This document shows, piece by piece, positions 16,336-25,686 of a stretch of 64,000 nucleotides of DNA. The DNA is from CAZFOB01 sp964520325. GTDB taxonomy: Bacteria > Actinomycetota > JAICYB01. Position numbers and translations under genes: made by a program. The stretch is from positions 1 to 64,000 of the forward strand of contig CAZFOB010000011.1 of assembly GCA_964520325.1 (NCBI GenBank), given 5' to 3'. Below the pieces are notes generated by a model that saw nothing but the letters and a program-made list of their open reading frames with translations, was not told the origin of the DNA and ran no database searches. Every line of letters starts with the position of its first letter. The first letter of the stretch is position 1.

Positions 16336-17102
16336 GGCTGCTCCTTCACGCAGAGCAGATTGGTGTAGCCCTCGGCCGCGTCGCCGGACTCAGGACGCAC
16401 GTGTTCGAGAAGAGCCCGCGTGTCGGTGCCCGCAACCCCTTCATCGGTGATCTCGTACAGCGCGAAGCGCCTTCGCAGTCCGTCGACGAAGTTGCCGGGA
16501 TCGGTTCCGGCCTCGGTGAGCAGCGCCGGACAGAACTCGATCATCATCGCGAGCTGTGGTGACCGACCGATGAGGTCGGTCATGCCTTCGACCACCGCCG
16601 CTTCCGACCCCTGGGCGTCGATCTTGATGAGATCGACCGGCTCGTCGATCGCCTCGTCGAGAGCGACGACGTCGACATCGAGAGCGGTGCGCCCCTCCGT
16701 CGGAAACGCTCTGTGGTCGCCACGGTTGGCGGTTGAACGCCACAGCCGTCCGCGACCCGCAGCAGCTCCGACGAGGGCGTTGCCCGTCCGGACATTCTCG
16801 TAACCGTTCATCTGAAGATTCTCCTGCAAGAGCGCATGATTCTCCGGGTCGGGCTCGAATGCGTAGACGCGGCCCTGCGATCCGACGTATCTCGCGAAGA
16901 TGACCGTGTAGTAACCGATCATCGCGCCGACGTCCACGGCGACGTCTCCGGGGCGGAGCAGACCCATCATCAGCTTTGATTCGTAGGGCTCGTAGTCGTG
17001 GGAGCCGAGGAACAAGGAGTCGCCGGGGTCGAGCTTGAGCAGGCTCCCGTACACGTCGATGACACCCTCGCTGCTCGTGGCGCTGCTCGTGCCATCGGTC
17101 AC
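16332..17102 (-). CDS. FkbM-family methyltransferase
   Basis: This 256-residue SAM-dependent methyltransferase has the motif I segment VAVDVGAMIGYYTVIFARYVG followed by VYAFEPDPEN and the later DLIKIDAQGSEAAVVEGM, which is typical of FkbM enzymes. The family O-methylates sugars and other hydroxyls, and such enzymes are common in capsule and O-antigen clusters. The start is GTG at 17100-17102. It follows the ABC exporter ATPase by 7 bp and overlaps the GT gene after it. Confidence 0.87.
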   Translation of the reverse strand: MTDGTSSATSSEGVIDVYGSLLKLDPGDSLFLGSHDYEPYESKLMMGLLRPGDVAVDVGAMIGYYTVIFARYVGSQGRVYAFEPDPENHALLQENLQMNGYENVRTGNALVGAAAGRGRLWRSTANRGDHRAFPTEGRTALDVDVVALDEAIDEPVDLIKIDAQGSEAAVVEGMTDLIGRSPQLAMMIEFCPALLTEAGTDPGNFVDGLRRRFALYEITDEGVAGTDTRALLEHVRPESGDAAEGYTNLLCVKEQP

Positions 17103-17109
17103 AGCGGAC

Positions 17110-18297
17110 TCATAGGGGGCTCACTTCAACGCGAGCGTCGAAATGTACGGATCCGAGGTCCGCCCCTTGGCTCACGACCTTGAAGGCCCAGCCCTTCTCC
17201 CGCCAGTAGTAGTCGTGCCCGCTGCGCGCGCTGACCGCGAGCGTGACGAAACACGTGGTGTCGAGGACAGGCAGCGACGGGATCCGCACGCTCACAGACC
17301 GGGGGCCGTCGACGGTCCCGAGCGAGATGTCGCGCATGCCGGTATTGGTTCCCCACAGGTAGCGTCCGGCGTCGTCGTAGACGATCACGCCGAGCACGGG
17401 ATCGTCGATCGGCCGGTCGACTTCGAGGCGGGCTCTGATCTCGAGTGACTCGCCCGGGTTGTAGACCTGCCGGTCCTCGCCGGAAGCATCGATGAAGTGG
17501 ACATCGACCAGACGGGCTTCTCCGCTGCCCCGCAGGTCTTCGCCGCCCGGCTGATCCGGTTTCCCGCCGTGGATATGCCGGCGGAAGGTATCGACCACAT
17601 CCGATGGACGACCCTCGGCCACGAGAACGCCCTTCTCGAGGAAGAACGCTCGCGTGCAGATCTCCCGGACGATATCGACGGCGTGGGTGACGAAGACGAT
17701 CGTGCGTCCGTCCTGCTGGAAGTCGCGGATCCGCCCGAGGCAGCGGCGCTGGAACGCCTCGTCGCCGACCGCGAGTACTTCGTCCACGATGAGGATCTCC
17801 GGGTCGACGTGAACAGCAACGGCGAAGCCGAGGCGCACATACATGCCGGAGCTGTAATGGCGCACCTGCATGTCGATGAACGACTCGAGTTCGGCGAAGG
17901 CCACGATGTCGTCGAAGTGCCGGTCGGTCTGTTTGCGCGACAACCCGAGGATCGATGCGTTGAGGTAGACGTTCTCGCGCCCCGTGAGGTCGGGATGGAA
18001 CCCGGCACCGAGCTCGAGCAGCGACGCGATGCGACCGGTGGTTGTGATGCGTCCGGCTGTTGGACGGATGATCCCCGCCACGAGTTTCAGCAACGTCGAC
18101 TTGCCCGAACCGTTCGCACCGATGAGACCCGCAGTCTCAGAGGTGCTGATGTCGAAGGAGACGTCCTTGAGCGCCCAGAACTCCTCGTAGGAGGACTTGC
18201 GTCTATTGACGATCCGTTCCTTCAACGAGGACGCGCGCTCGTGGTAGAGACGGAACGTTTTCGACACACCCTCGATGCGGACGGCCGTTTCGCCCAT
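17110..18297 (-). CDS. Polysaccharide ABC exporter, ATPase subunit (Wzt-like)
   Basis: This 395-residue ATPase powers export of a lipid-linked glycan. The nucleotide-binding domain (residues about 1-245) shows Walker A GANGSGKST, the signature YSSGMYVRLGF, Walker B ILIVDEVLAVGD and the switch His in VTHAVDI. Residues about 260-395 form a beta-rich extension (VIVYDDAGRYLWGTNTGM) like the carbohydrate-binding Wzt C-terminal domain that recognises the chain end. It starts at ATG 18295-18297, one base into the permease stop, giving a tightly coupled permease-ATPase pair. Confidence 0.9.
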   Translation of the reverse strand: MGETAVRIEGVSKTFRLYHERASSLKERIVNRRKSSYEEFWALKDVSFDISTSETAGLIGANGSGKSTLLKLVAGIIRPTAGRITTTGRIASLLELGAGFHPDLTGRENVYLNASILGLSRKQTDRHFDDIVAFAELESFIDMQVRHYSSGMYVRLGFAVAVHVDPEILIVDEVLAVGDEAFQRRCLGRIRDFQQDGRTIVFVTHAVDIVREICTRAFFLEKGVLVAEGRPSDVVDTFRRHIHGGKPDQPGGEDLRGSGEARLVDVHFIDASGEDRQVYNPGESLEIRARLEVDRPIDDPVLGVIVYDDAGRYLWGTNTGMRDISLGTVDGPRSVSVRIPSLPVLDTTCFVTLAVSARSGHDYYWREKGWAFKVVSQGADLGSVHFDARVEVSPL

Positions 18298-19169
18298 CAG
18301 AGTTCCTCGGCCAGTCGCGACTCGAGCCTTCGGAAGATGCTCCACCCGATGACAACGAGGATGGTCGCCGCCACACCGACGACGCCGAGACGGAACACGT
18401 ACCAGGACAACGGCGCGCCGCCGACGGAGACGCCTTCCTCGTAGCCGTAGATGCCCCGCTGGAACGCGAGCACGATCGTCGTCATCGGATTGAAGAGGTA
18501 GATACGGAACAGCCACGCCGGCTTGTTCTGGATCAGCGCGATCGGATACACGATCGGCGTCATCCAGAACCACGCCAAGAGAGCGAGCTCGAGCAGGTGC
18601 TGGATGTCGCGGAAGTAGACATTGAGGACGGCGACGATCAGACACACGCCGACCAGAAGAGTCATCTCGACGAGCAACGCCATCGGGACGAGGATCAGCG
18701 CTTCCGGCCCGACGCCGAACCTGAACACTACGAGAGCCCCCAATAACACGACGAACTGGAAGAGGAAATGGATGAGGCTTGCGCCGATGGTCGAAAGCGG
18801 CAAGATCTCGCGCGGGAAATACACCTTGGTCACGAGATTGGCGTTACCGATCAGCGATGAGACCGCGCCGCCGAGCGACGATGACCATAGGTTCCACGCG
18901 AGCAAACCCGAGAGGAGATAGATCGGGAAGTGGGGGATGTTGGACGGCAGGAACTGCGTGAACACGATGTAGAAGATGACGAGGTACAGGGCCGGGTTCA
19001 GCATCGACCACGCGAAGCCGAGGAACGAGTTCTTGTACTTAACCCGTAACTCTTTGCGGACGAGGTTGACCAGTAGCTCCCGGTAACGCAGCAGATCCCG
19101 GACGCGTCCGGATACGCGCGTGTGCGGCTCGACGACCCGTATCTGGGTGTGCTCCTCGGCCTGTCGCAT
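18297..19169 (-). CDS. Polysaccharide ABC exporter, permease subunit (Wzm-like)
   Basis: This 290-residue ABC-2 type permease has six hydrophobic helices and the family motif FLGFAWSMLNPALYLVIFY near the N-terminus, plus YFRDIQHLLELALLAWFWMTPIVYP near the C-terminus. It forms the membrane channel of the exporter together with the Wzt-like ATPase downstream. The pair fits the ABC-transporter-dependent route for O-antigen, capsule or galactan-type chains. It follows the sulfatase-fold genes by 19 bp, so all are probably in one transcript. Confidence 0.9.
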   Translation of the reverse strand: MRQAEEHTQIRVVEPHTRVSGRVRDLLRYRELLVNLVRKELRVKYKNSFLGFAWSMLNPALYLVIFYIVFTQFLPSNIPHFPIYLLSGLLAWNLWSSSLGGAVSSLIGNANLVTKVYFPREILPLSTIGASLIHFLFQFVVLLGALVVFRFGVGPEALILVPMALLVEMTLLVGVCLIVAVLNVYFRDIQHLLELALLAWFWMTPIVYPIALIQNKPAWLFRIYLFNPMTTIVLAFQRGIYGYEEGVSVGGAPLSWYVFRLGVVGVAATILVVIGWSIFRRLESRLAEEL

Positions 19170-19188
19170 CGGGGCTCCTACTAGGAGC

Positions 19189-20808
19189 CTAGTTCCTGAC
19201 CCGATCCGTTACATCGATGAACTCGTACGGGTGAAGCTCGTCGCGGAAGATGTAACTCCGGTCGGGCAGTAGCGCGAGGTCGGCGCCGAAGTACTTGTTG
19301 AAGATCAACCGGAAGCTGTTGACCGGTGAGATGTTGTCGTAAAGCCCGGTGTCCTCGAGCCCGGGCATGTAGTACGAGTTGAAGATGCGGAACTTCTCGT
19401 CGAGCACCTTCTGTGGAGCCCGCGTCCAGTCGTAGTGGGCCTTGGTGTTGGGGTTCCAGCCCACCGGTCCCGGACCCTCGTCACCCTGGATCACGATGAT
19501 CGGCTGGCGCTCCTCCGGCACGTTCTGAAGCTTGTCGATGAGGTCGAGGGTCTTCCGTCCTTCGCATTCGACGGTGTCAACGTAGGCCTCCGCGATCGTC
19601 TGCTCGTTCAGCTCCTCTTCCGGCTTGAAGTCGCACCCGGCATCGACGACGTATGGCGGGTGCGTGATCAGGATGTGCGCGAACATGAACGTCGCTTCGG
19701 GCATCTGCGCGATCCTCGGGATCTCCCGGTACTGGAAGAGCGCCCGGTTGTAGTCGACGCGTCGGGTGTCCAGGGCCGCTACGTCGTATCGCTGCGCGAT
19801 CGCCGAGAGGACGGTCGAGTTGTACAGCACCTGGGAAAACTCACTCTCGACCGGTCCCGTCTTGGGGTCGTAGACGATGTTGATGTCGGCGGCCTTGTCG
19901 TTTCGGAGCGAGTGGTAGCCCGAGCCCATGAGCACGTACTTGTACCCACGCTTCTTCAAGAACTGGGCGGACTTTGGGTTCTTCAGACGGTCGTAGACGA
20001 TCTGCCAATTCTTTGACTCGACGGGTAGCGCATCGAGGAACTCCATGTTGAGCGTTGTCTGGATCGAGTGCGGCGTCTTGGGGTAGGGGCCGCGTGACCC
20101 CGAAGCGACGAAGAACCCTCGGTCGCGAAGACCATCGATGAAGTAGGAGTTGTCGTGCTGGTAGTTCTCCTTGAGTGTTTGTTGGTTCGGGTAGCGATCC
20201 AAGATGATGAAGTAGATGTCGCGTTTGCTGCTCTTGTCCGATGTGTCGGCCACAGCCGGTGTCTTCGATCCCGGCGCCGGCGGAGCGGCCGTTGCTGCCG
20301 CGAGGCGCGCGGCTTCCCGCCGTGCCTGCACCTTGTCGAGACCGATGGTGCCCACCGCCATCGCGACCAGCACGCCGAGCACGACGTTGAGGACGAAGGC
20401 GAGCCGCCGTCCATCCGCACGGACGAGCTTCACGGCGATGATCGTCGCGACGGCGATCACCGCCCACGTGATGAGCCAGAAACTCTGGTTCTTCGGGGCT
20501 GTGGCGGCCTCCTGTGCCTGATTGGTCGATGAACCGATGAGATGCCCGTAGGAAAAGAAGAGGAACGACAGGATCGTGACCGCGATCGCCGACTTCCACG
20601 CGCTGCGGTAGGCGAGCCATCCAGCGGCGAAAGCAACGGCCGTACCACCGAGGACGACGAGGAGCGGGACGACCGTGTCCGCCGCGCGGACCTTGTCGAC
20701 GTTCTGCGACCACAAGAAGACGATCGCGTACGCGGCGAAGAGGAACGGATGGAACGGCAGCTCGAGCAGTCGCCGAAGCGGGCCCGGCCGGCCCGGTGTT
20801 GCGCTCAT
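19189..20808 (-). CDS. Membrane protein with alkaline-phosphatase/sulfatase fold (copy 2)
   Basis: This 539-residue protein has four to five N-terminal membrane helices (residues about 15-165) and a large soluble domain resembling the alkaline phosphatase superfamily: DIYFIILDRYPNQQTL, HSIQTTLNMEFLD, FMFAHILITHPPYV and IIVIQGDEGPG. The last matches the metal-site region, where Asp and His are usual; here DEG is found. Related proteins transfer phospho-groups to glycans or lipids, like LtaS and EptA; the substrate here is inferred only from context. Its start overlaps the stop of a paralogous gene (ATGA), so the two are tandem duplicates. Confidence 0.75.
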   Translation of the reverse strand: MSATPGRPGPLRRLLELPFHPFLFAAYAIVFLWSQNVDKVRAADTVVPLLVVLGGTAVAFAAGWLAYRSAWKSAIAVTILSFLFFSYGHLIGSSTNQAQEAATAPKNQSFWLITWAVIAVATIIAVKLVRADGRRLAFVLNVVLGVLVAMAVGTIGLDKVQARREAARLAAATAAPPAPGSKTPAVADTSDKSSKRDIYFIILDRYPNQQTLKENYQHDNSYFIDGLRDRGFFVASGSRGPYPKTPHSIQTTLNMEFLDALPVESKNWQIVYDRLKNPKSAQFLKKRGYKYVLMGSGYHSLRNDKAADINIVYDPKTGPVESEFSQVLYNSTVLSAIAQRYDVAALDTRRVDYNRALFQYREIPRIAQMPEATFMFAHILITHPPYVVDAGCDFKPEEELNEQTIAEAYVDTVECEGRKTLDLIDKLQNVPEERQPIIVIQGDEGPGPVGWNPNTKAHYDWTRAPQKVLDEKFRIFNSYYMPGLEDTGLYDNISPVNSFRLIFNKYFGADLALLPDRSYIFRDELHPYEFIDVTDRVRN

Positions 20809-22349
20809 CGATTCACTCGCTTCGTGATGTCGGTAAACCGGTACGGCTCGTCTCCGTCGCCGTACACGAAGATCCTATCCTCGAGGATCTTGAGATCCGT
20901 GCCGAAGTAGAAGTTGAAGATCGTCCTGAACGAGTTGACCGGCGTGATGTCGTCATACAGCGCTTCCTCCCCGCCGTCCGGAAGAGAGAAGGCGTTGAGG
21001 ATCCCGACCTTCTGCTCGAGCTCGTCGTCTGTCGCGTCTTCCCAGCGCTTCTCACCCCCGTACGTCCAGCCGTAGCGCTTGGGTCCCTCGTCGGCCTGCA
21101 GCACGATGAGGGGCCGCTCCTCCTTTGGTCCGGCCATCAGCTTGTCGATCGTGTTGAGGATCTTGGCATTCGCGTATCGCACCTGGCCGACGTAGCCCTG
21201 CTCCCAGGAGATCTTGGTGACATCGTCCTCGGTGAGGTACCGGCCGTTCTCGTCGAAAGTGAACGGCTCGTGCGGGATCAGGAGGTGCGCGAAGGTGTAC
21301 GTGGGTCCTGGGAGATCGTTCGCGTCGAGGATGCTGTCGAACTGGAACTTGATCTGGTTGTGCGTGACCTGTCGGCCGTCGAGATCCTTCAGGAAGCCGA
21401 CGCGCTTGGCCAGCGGATGGACGATCGTCGTCTCGATCAACACCCGCGTGAACTCAGAGCGCTTGTCGTAGTGGTAGTTCACGTGCGCGCTCGGGTCGCT
21501 GGCCGTGGGGTCGTACCACGGCCCGGCGTGCGCGTACCGGTAGCCCTGCTCGAGTAGGAACTGTGGGACCTTCGAGCTGGGGATCGTGCGATACAGAGGC
21601 TTCCAGTTCTCGGAGTCCTCGCCCTGCGACTCCGCCAGCTCGTCGAGGTAGTCCATGTTGAGCGACGAGGCGACTGAATGCGCAGTGGTCGGATAGTTCG
21701 ACTGCGACCGGTCGGCGACGTAGAACCCACGTTTCCGGAGCTGGTCGAGGAATCCGGAGTTGTCGTAGTCGAGGTACTTCTTCAGTACCGGACCAGAACC
21801 GTAGCGATCGAAGATGAGATAGAAGATGTCGCGCTTGGTCCCCTCGCCCTTCGCGACCGGGATCGCTCGGCTGTTCTTCCCGACGTTGGCCTGGAAGGGC
21901 GCCTCGGACTGGCTCGCAACAGCATTGCTCGTGTTGAACGCGGCCACGGCGAAGAGCGCGATGGCCACGGCGTTGACGATCCCGGTCACCTCGGCAACCG
22001 ACTTCACACGCCAGGCGAAGGCGAGCACTCCGATCCCAAGGAGCATCCACAACGGAAGCAGGAACATGTCGCGGCCGACGACCAGACCGAAGACGGCCTT
22101 GTCGCGCACGGCGATCCACACGTGACCGTACGACAGCGCAAGTAAAGCGAAGCCCGATCCGACGATCGCGCCGCGACGGACCGACCGAAGAACTAGCGAG
22201 GCGATCACGGTTGCGGCGACGGTGCCTAACACGACGATGCCGAGCGGTCCGACGACTTTCTCCAGACGAACGCGCTCGGCGTTCTGGGTGAAGAGGAAGA
22301 GCACCGGGAACGTGGCGAAGAACAGCGGATGAAGAGGCCAGCGACGCAT
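20805..22349 (-). CDS. Membrane protein with alkaline-phosphatase/sulfatase fold (copy 1)
   Basis: This 514-residue protein is a paralogue of the next gene, with the same order of parts: four to five N-terminal helices, then DIFYLIFDRYGSGPVLKKY, HSVASSLNMDYLDEL, YTFAHLLIPHEPFTF, LIVLQADEGPKRYGW and PVNSFRTIFNFYFGTDL. All motif positions agree between the two copies, although overall identity is moderate. They may act as a pair on different substrates, for example as phospho-transferases that modify the exported glycan. It starts at ATG 22347-22349 and follows the methyltransferase gene by 6 bp. Confidence 0.75.
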   Translation of the reverse strand: MRRWPLHPLFFATFPVLFLFTQNAERVRLEKVVGPLGIVVLGTVAATVIASLVLRSVRRGAIVGSGFALLALSYGHVWIAVRDKAVFGLVVGRDMFLLPLWMLLGIGVLAFAWRVKSVAEVTGIVNAVAIALFAVAAFNTSNAVASQSEAPFQANVGKNSRAIPVAKGEGTKRDIFYLIFDRYGSGPVLKKYLDYDNSGFLDQLRKRGFYVADRSQSNYPTTAHSVASSLNMDYLDELAESQGEDSENWKPLYRTIPSSKVPQFLLEQGYRYAHAGPWYDPTASDPSAHVNYHYDKRSEFTRVLIETTIVHPLAKRVGFLKDLDGRQVTHNQIKFQFDSILDANDLPGPTYTFAHLLIPHEPFTFDENGRYLTEDDVTKISWEQGYVGQVRYANAKILNTIDKLMAGPKEERPLIVLQADEGPKRYGWTYGGEKRWEDATDDELEQKVGILNAFSLPDGGEEALYDDITPVNSFRTIFNFYFGTDLKILEDRIFVYGDGDEPYRFTDITKRVNR

Positions 22350-22355
22350 AGTCGG

Positions 22356-23738
22356 CTACTTCCTGTGCATCAGGTACAAGACGCGATCGGTGTCCTTCAC
22401 GGCCTCTCGTCGGTCGGTCGCGAAATGCTGTTCGAAGGCACGCTCGAATCCGGGGACGTCGTAAGCGGGGAATATGTCTTCGCGATTGGCGAGGAGGGTC
22501 TGCACCATTGGGTCTGATTTCGGAACGAACTCGATGATCAGCTTGTTCCCGAGCTCGGCGAAGTACTCCGCCACCATCTCGAGGGGGACGTTGTTCCCGA
22601 TCGCCAGGTGATGGATCAACGCCAGTGCCATGGCCACGTCCGCAGGTCCTCGCTCGGCGAGTGAGGAGCGCTCTCGGTTGGCCCAGCCGAGGCTCGGACT
22701 GGGATTGGTGAGGTCGCTGAGCAGTGGAAGCAGGTGCTCCTCCTGCTTCTCCTTGACCTGGCGATAGTTGACCTCGACGCAGCCCGGATCGATGTCGAAG
22801 CACAGGACGTCCCGACCTCGGGCAACAGCTTCGCGGCTGAAGACGCCGACGTTGCCGCCGAGGTCCCACACGGTCCGGCCGCCGGCCTCGTCGAGGAAGT
22901 GACCAACGAGCTCCTTCTTGTGATCGAGCGCGTCGTCGGAGTAATGACCCGCTTCTTCGTAGTAGTCACGCCACGCCGTCTTCGGGAGGCTCCACTCGAG
23001 CTTCTTGACCGTTCTCTGTAGGTTCCACACGATGCCCTTCAACCGCTGAAGGGGAAGCTCACGATCGGTGGTCTTCGGTGGCGCAGCCGCTCGTTGGTGT
23101 CGCAGCTCCATCCGAGCTTGCGCGTGGATGTGCGCAAGCAAGCCGGGCGAGTAGCGCGTCTTTCTCGGGAGCAGACCGGCCGCGAGGTCGATCGGGACGC
23201 CGTCGATGGAGTTGCGCGAGAGCGAACCGAACCTGACGTCACGGTGCGCCATGAGCGCGAGCGGTGCAAGGAAATGCTTGCAGAACTGACGGTAGGCGAT
23301 CCACGGCTTGCCCTCGGGCAGGATCTCGAAGCTCAACGTATCGATGAGGACGGGACGTCCCTTGCGGAATTGGATGTTGTACGCCGTCGCATCGCGTAGC
23401 GACATGCCATGCTCCATCGCCACGTTCTGGATCTCGAGGGTCAGCAATGCTGCGTCCTTCAGCTGACTGAACGACCACTCGTAGGGATAGGAGATGAACG
23501 CAACGACCTCGGGCTTGAGCACTTTGTAGGCGCCGGGGCGTGGCGACTGCACGTCTGTGGATTCTTCGTGCGGCACCATCAGGCCGCCGGCGACGAGCGC
23601 GTCGTACAGACCCGAGCTCAGCAGGCGATCGTAATGCTCGCGGTGCGCCTCTCCGACGTGCCGGTAGATGTTATCGCCATCGCTCCACACGAATCCCGCC
23701 GGATCACGGAAGGATGCAGGAACAACGGTCGGGCTCAT
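22356..23738 (-). CDS. SAM-dependent methyltransferase (NoeA-like)
   Basis: This 460-residue protein has an N-terminal half like that of NoeA-type proteins (FVWSDGDNIYRHVGEAHREH, then LRDATAYNIQFRKGRPVLID) and a C-terminal class I methyltransferase domain (TVWDLGGNVGVFSREA, CFDIDPGCVEVNYRQ). The N-terminal region also resembles a degenerate kinase-like fold (DATAYNIQF with LIDTLSFE). The likely role is methylation of a glycan or lipid-linked sugar. The ATG at 23736-23738 starts the protein; upstream sequence belongs to the small membrane protein gene. Confidence 0.75.
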   Translation of the reverse strand: MSPTVVPASFRDPAGFVWSDGDNIYRHVGEAHREHYDRLLSSGLYDALVAGGLMVPHEESTDVQSPRPGAYKVLKPEVVAFISYPYEWSFSQLKDAALLTLEIQNVAMEHGMSLRDATAYNIQFRKGRPVLIDTLSFEILPEGKPWIAYRQFCKHFLAPLALMAHRDVRFGSLSRNSIDGVPIDLAAGLLPRKTRYSPGLLAHIHAQARMELRHQRAAAPPKTTDRELPLQRLKGIVWNLQRTVKKLEWSLPKTAWRDYYEEAGHYSDDALDHKKELVGHFLDEAGGRTVWDLGGNVGVFSREAVARGRDVLCFDIDPGCVEVNYRQVKEKQEEHLLPLLSDLTNPSPSLGWANRERSSLAERGPADVAMALALIHHLAIGNNVPLEMVAEYFAELGNKLIIEFVPKSDPMVQTLLANREDIFPAYDVPGFERAFEQHFATDRREAVKDTDRVLYLMHRK

Positions 23739-23752
23739 CTCGCGATCCGGCG

Positions 23753-24010
23753 CTACGCGCTGTCTGGAGGGGTGCTCGCCGCCGGAGGCGGGGAGTCGCC
23801 CTTGTTCTTTCCGCGCGAGAAGAACGCGCGGATCCGACGCCAGAACGTCGCGACGGCTAGACCGGCCCCGGCCGCGGCGCCGATCAGGATCTGGATGATG
23901 AAGCTCGAGGAACCCGGATCGATGTAGGCGTGCGCGCTCGGAGCGGCGATCGTCCAGAACAGAAACACCGACGTCAGATAGACGATGACCCTGCAACCGC
24001 GTCGAAGCAT
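23753..24010 (-). CDS. Small membrane protein of the glycan cluster
   Basis: This 85-residue protein has two hydrophobic segments (IVYLTSVFLFWTIAAPSAHA and FIIQILIGAAAGAGLAVATF), separated by AYIDPGSSS, and ends in a basic and Pro-rich tail. The AYIDPGSSSF signature recurs in small proteins next to glycan-cluster genes, but no function is known to me. The start at ATG 24008-24010 is supported by GAGGAGG about 6 bases upstream. It is the first gene of the leftward glycan run, and the divergent gene begins 81 bp away. Confidence 0.75.
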   Translation of the reverse strand: MLRRGCRVIVYLTSVFLFWTIAAPSAHAYIDPGSSSFIIQILIGAAAGAGLAVATFWRRIRAFFSRGKNKGDSPPPAASTPPDSA

Positions 24011-24091
24011 CGGGACCTCCTCGTAGCCGATAGGTGAAGTTCGCAGAACGCCGCGGGCGCGGTTCGTCGAGGCTGGACTGGAACCAGAGGC

Positions 24092-24811
24092 ATGGTACCC
24101 GCAAGCTGCCGTCTCCCACATGGCTCTTCGGAGCCGTCCGCAACCGCTAAGCTCGCCGTCATTCCCCCTCCTGCCGCCTCTCCTCGATCCCGCTTCCTGC
24201 TCACAGCCGCCGCCACCCTGGCGGTCCTCGCGGGCGCCGTCGTCACGTACGTTTCCTTCGCCGAACGCAACGAAGACGCACCGGAGGCCACGCCGAGGCC
24301 GGGCCTTGCCGTCACGGCTTCTGAGATCCGCGTCGTGCCCGACGACGTGATGGTCTCTCGCCGGGCGGCGGCGGCGGCGGAGCTTTCGAAAACCCTGCGG
24401 GCGTTCTACACGCGCGCGTTTTTCGCCAGTCCCAGCCTGCAGCGAGGCGACGATCTCGCAACGCCGCGCCCGACGCGGTGGTCGCAGCTGCGTGAGTCGA
24501 TGACGAAATCAGCATTCGCCGCGCTCGAGCGGTCCCCAGGAGTGTTCGATGCCGGCGAGCTCGTGGTCTTCGAAGGGACGCTCACCTTTGGAGGGCTCGT
24601 CACATTCGGGAGTGCCAAACCGGCCGAGGCGCTGCTCGACGTCGATCTTGTCGCCCGGGCTGCGCCGGCGGGGGACGGTCATCCGATCGCGAAGGTGCAC
24701 CAGACGGGAACGATCCGCATGACGAGGACCTCGACGGGATGGCTCGTTGACGGTTTCGATCTCCGGTTCGAATCGCGTCCGCTCCCCACGCCGACCGCAG
24801 CCCCGTCATGA
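24092..24811 (+). CDS. Membrane-anchored protein of unknown function
   Basis: This 239-residue protein has one membrane anchor at about residues 35-55 (LLTAAATLAVLAGAVVTYVSFAE) and an extracytoplasmic domain rich in Ala and Arg. The middle (RAFYTRAFFASPSLQRGD, then FEGTLTFGGLVTFGSA) and the end (TGTIRMTRTSTGWLVDGFDL) suggest a small beta-sandwich like an NTF2 or SnoaL-type domain, but I do not recognise a family. It overlaps the LCP gene by 4 bp (ATGA), so the two are probably co-expressed. The start could also lie further in. Confidence 0.65.
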   Translation: MVPASCRLPHGSSEPSATAKLAVIPPPAASPRSRFLLTAAATLAVLAGAVVTYVSFAERNEDAPEATPRPGLAVTASEIRVVPDDVMVSRRAAAAAELSKTLRAFYTRAFFASPSLQRGDDLATPRPTRWSQLRESMTKSAFAALERSPGVFDAGELVVFEGTLTFGGLVTFGSAKPAEALLDVDLVARAAPAGDGHPIAKVHQTGTIRMTRTSTGWLVDGFDLRFESRPLPTPTAAPS

Positions 24812-25686
24812 GAAAGCTCGGTCGCGTCGTCGTCGCCGCTCTCGCGCTCGCCGCGATCGGATCGGCGCAGCCGAGATCCGCGACGACCGCGCCGCCGGCG
24901 ATCGAGCTCCACCGCACCGCGGCGGCGTCCTTCTTTGACCCATCGAAGAAGCCGTTGCTCAACGTGCTCATCATCGGAAGCGATGTCCGTGAAGGCAACC
25001 CACGCGATGGGCGCGCGGACACGCTTCAGCTGCTTTCGGTGAACGTCCGAAAGAGGGCGGGCACGATCATCGGCATCCCTCGCGACAGCTACGTGCCGAT
25101 CCCCGGAGTCGGGACGAACAAGATCAACGCGTCCCTGTTCTTCGGTGGGCCGCAGCGCACAGTCCAAACTGTTTCGCAGCTCACCGGTCTCTCGATCCAT
25201 TACTGGGCGCTGATCGAGTTCTCACGATTCCGCAAGCTCGTGGACACCCTCGGCGGAGTCATCGTGAAGGTTCCCTACGCGATGAACGATGCGGCGTCGG
25301 GCGCGGTCTTCAAACCGGGGCCGACCAAGATGAACGGCGCGCAGGCGCTTGCGTTCTCGCGCGCCCGCAAAACCGTTCCCGGTGGGGACTTCGGACGCTC
25401 GGCGAACCATGGACGCCTTTTGCTCGCGGCGCTTGCGAAGTTCAAGACGGACGCGAAGGATCCCTTCAAGGTCGCGAAGTATCTGCGCGCGTTCCGTTCG
25501 CTCGTCGAAGCGAACGTGAGCGTTGGAGAGCTCCTCGACCTTGTTTTCATCGGCGCCAACCTCGATCCCGCGAAGGTGCGCAGCGTCGTCGTGCCTGGAC
25601 GCGGCGGTTCGGCGGGCGGCGCGAGCGTCGTGTTCCTGTCGCCGGGAGACCTCTTCAAAGAGGTGAAGGACGACGCCTTGCTCTAG
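24808..25686 (+). CDS. LytR-CpsA-Psr (LCP) family glycan ligase
   Basis: This 292-residue exported protein has an N-terminal signal or anchor (residues about 5-20) and an LCP domain: NVLIIGSDVREG, DTLQLLSVN, TIIGIPRDSYVPIPGVG, GTNKINASLFFGG and the Arg in LAFSRARKTVPGGDFGRSANH. LCP enzymes transfer glycans from undecaprenyl carriers to peptidoglycan, which fits the nearby glycan exporter. It starts inside the end of the upstream gene. Its TAG overlaps the stop of gmd, which converges from the other side. Confidence 0.9.
   Translation: MRKLGRVVVAALALAAIGSAQPRSATTAPPAIELHRTAAASFFDPSKKPLLNVLIIGSDVREGNPRDGRADTLQLLSVNVRKRAGTIIGIPRDSYVPIPGVGTNKINASLFFGGPQRTVQTVSQLTGLSIHYWALIEFSRFRKLVDTLGGVIVKVPYAMNDAASGAVFKPGPTKMNGAQALAFSRARKTVPGGDFGRSANHGRLLLAALAKFKTDAKDPFKVAKYLRAFRSLVEANVSVGELLDLVFIGANLDPAKVRSVVVPGRGGSAGGASVVFLSPGDLFKEVKDDALL

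Noticed and set aside
20155..20532. Antisense frames within the sulfatase-fold genes as small genes
   Set aside because: Codon bias and composition are those of the opposite strand gene, and no ribosome site is present.
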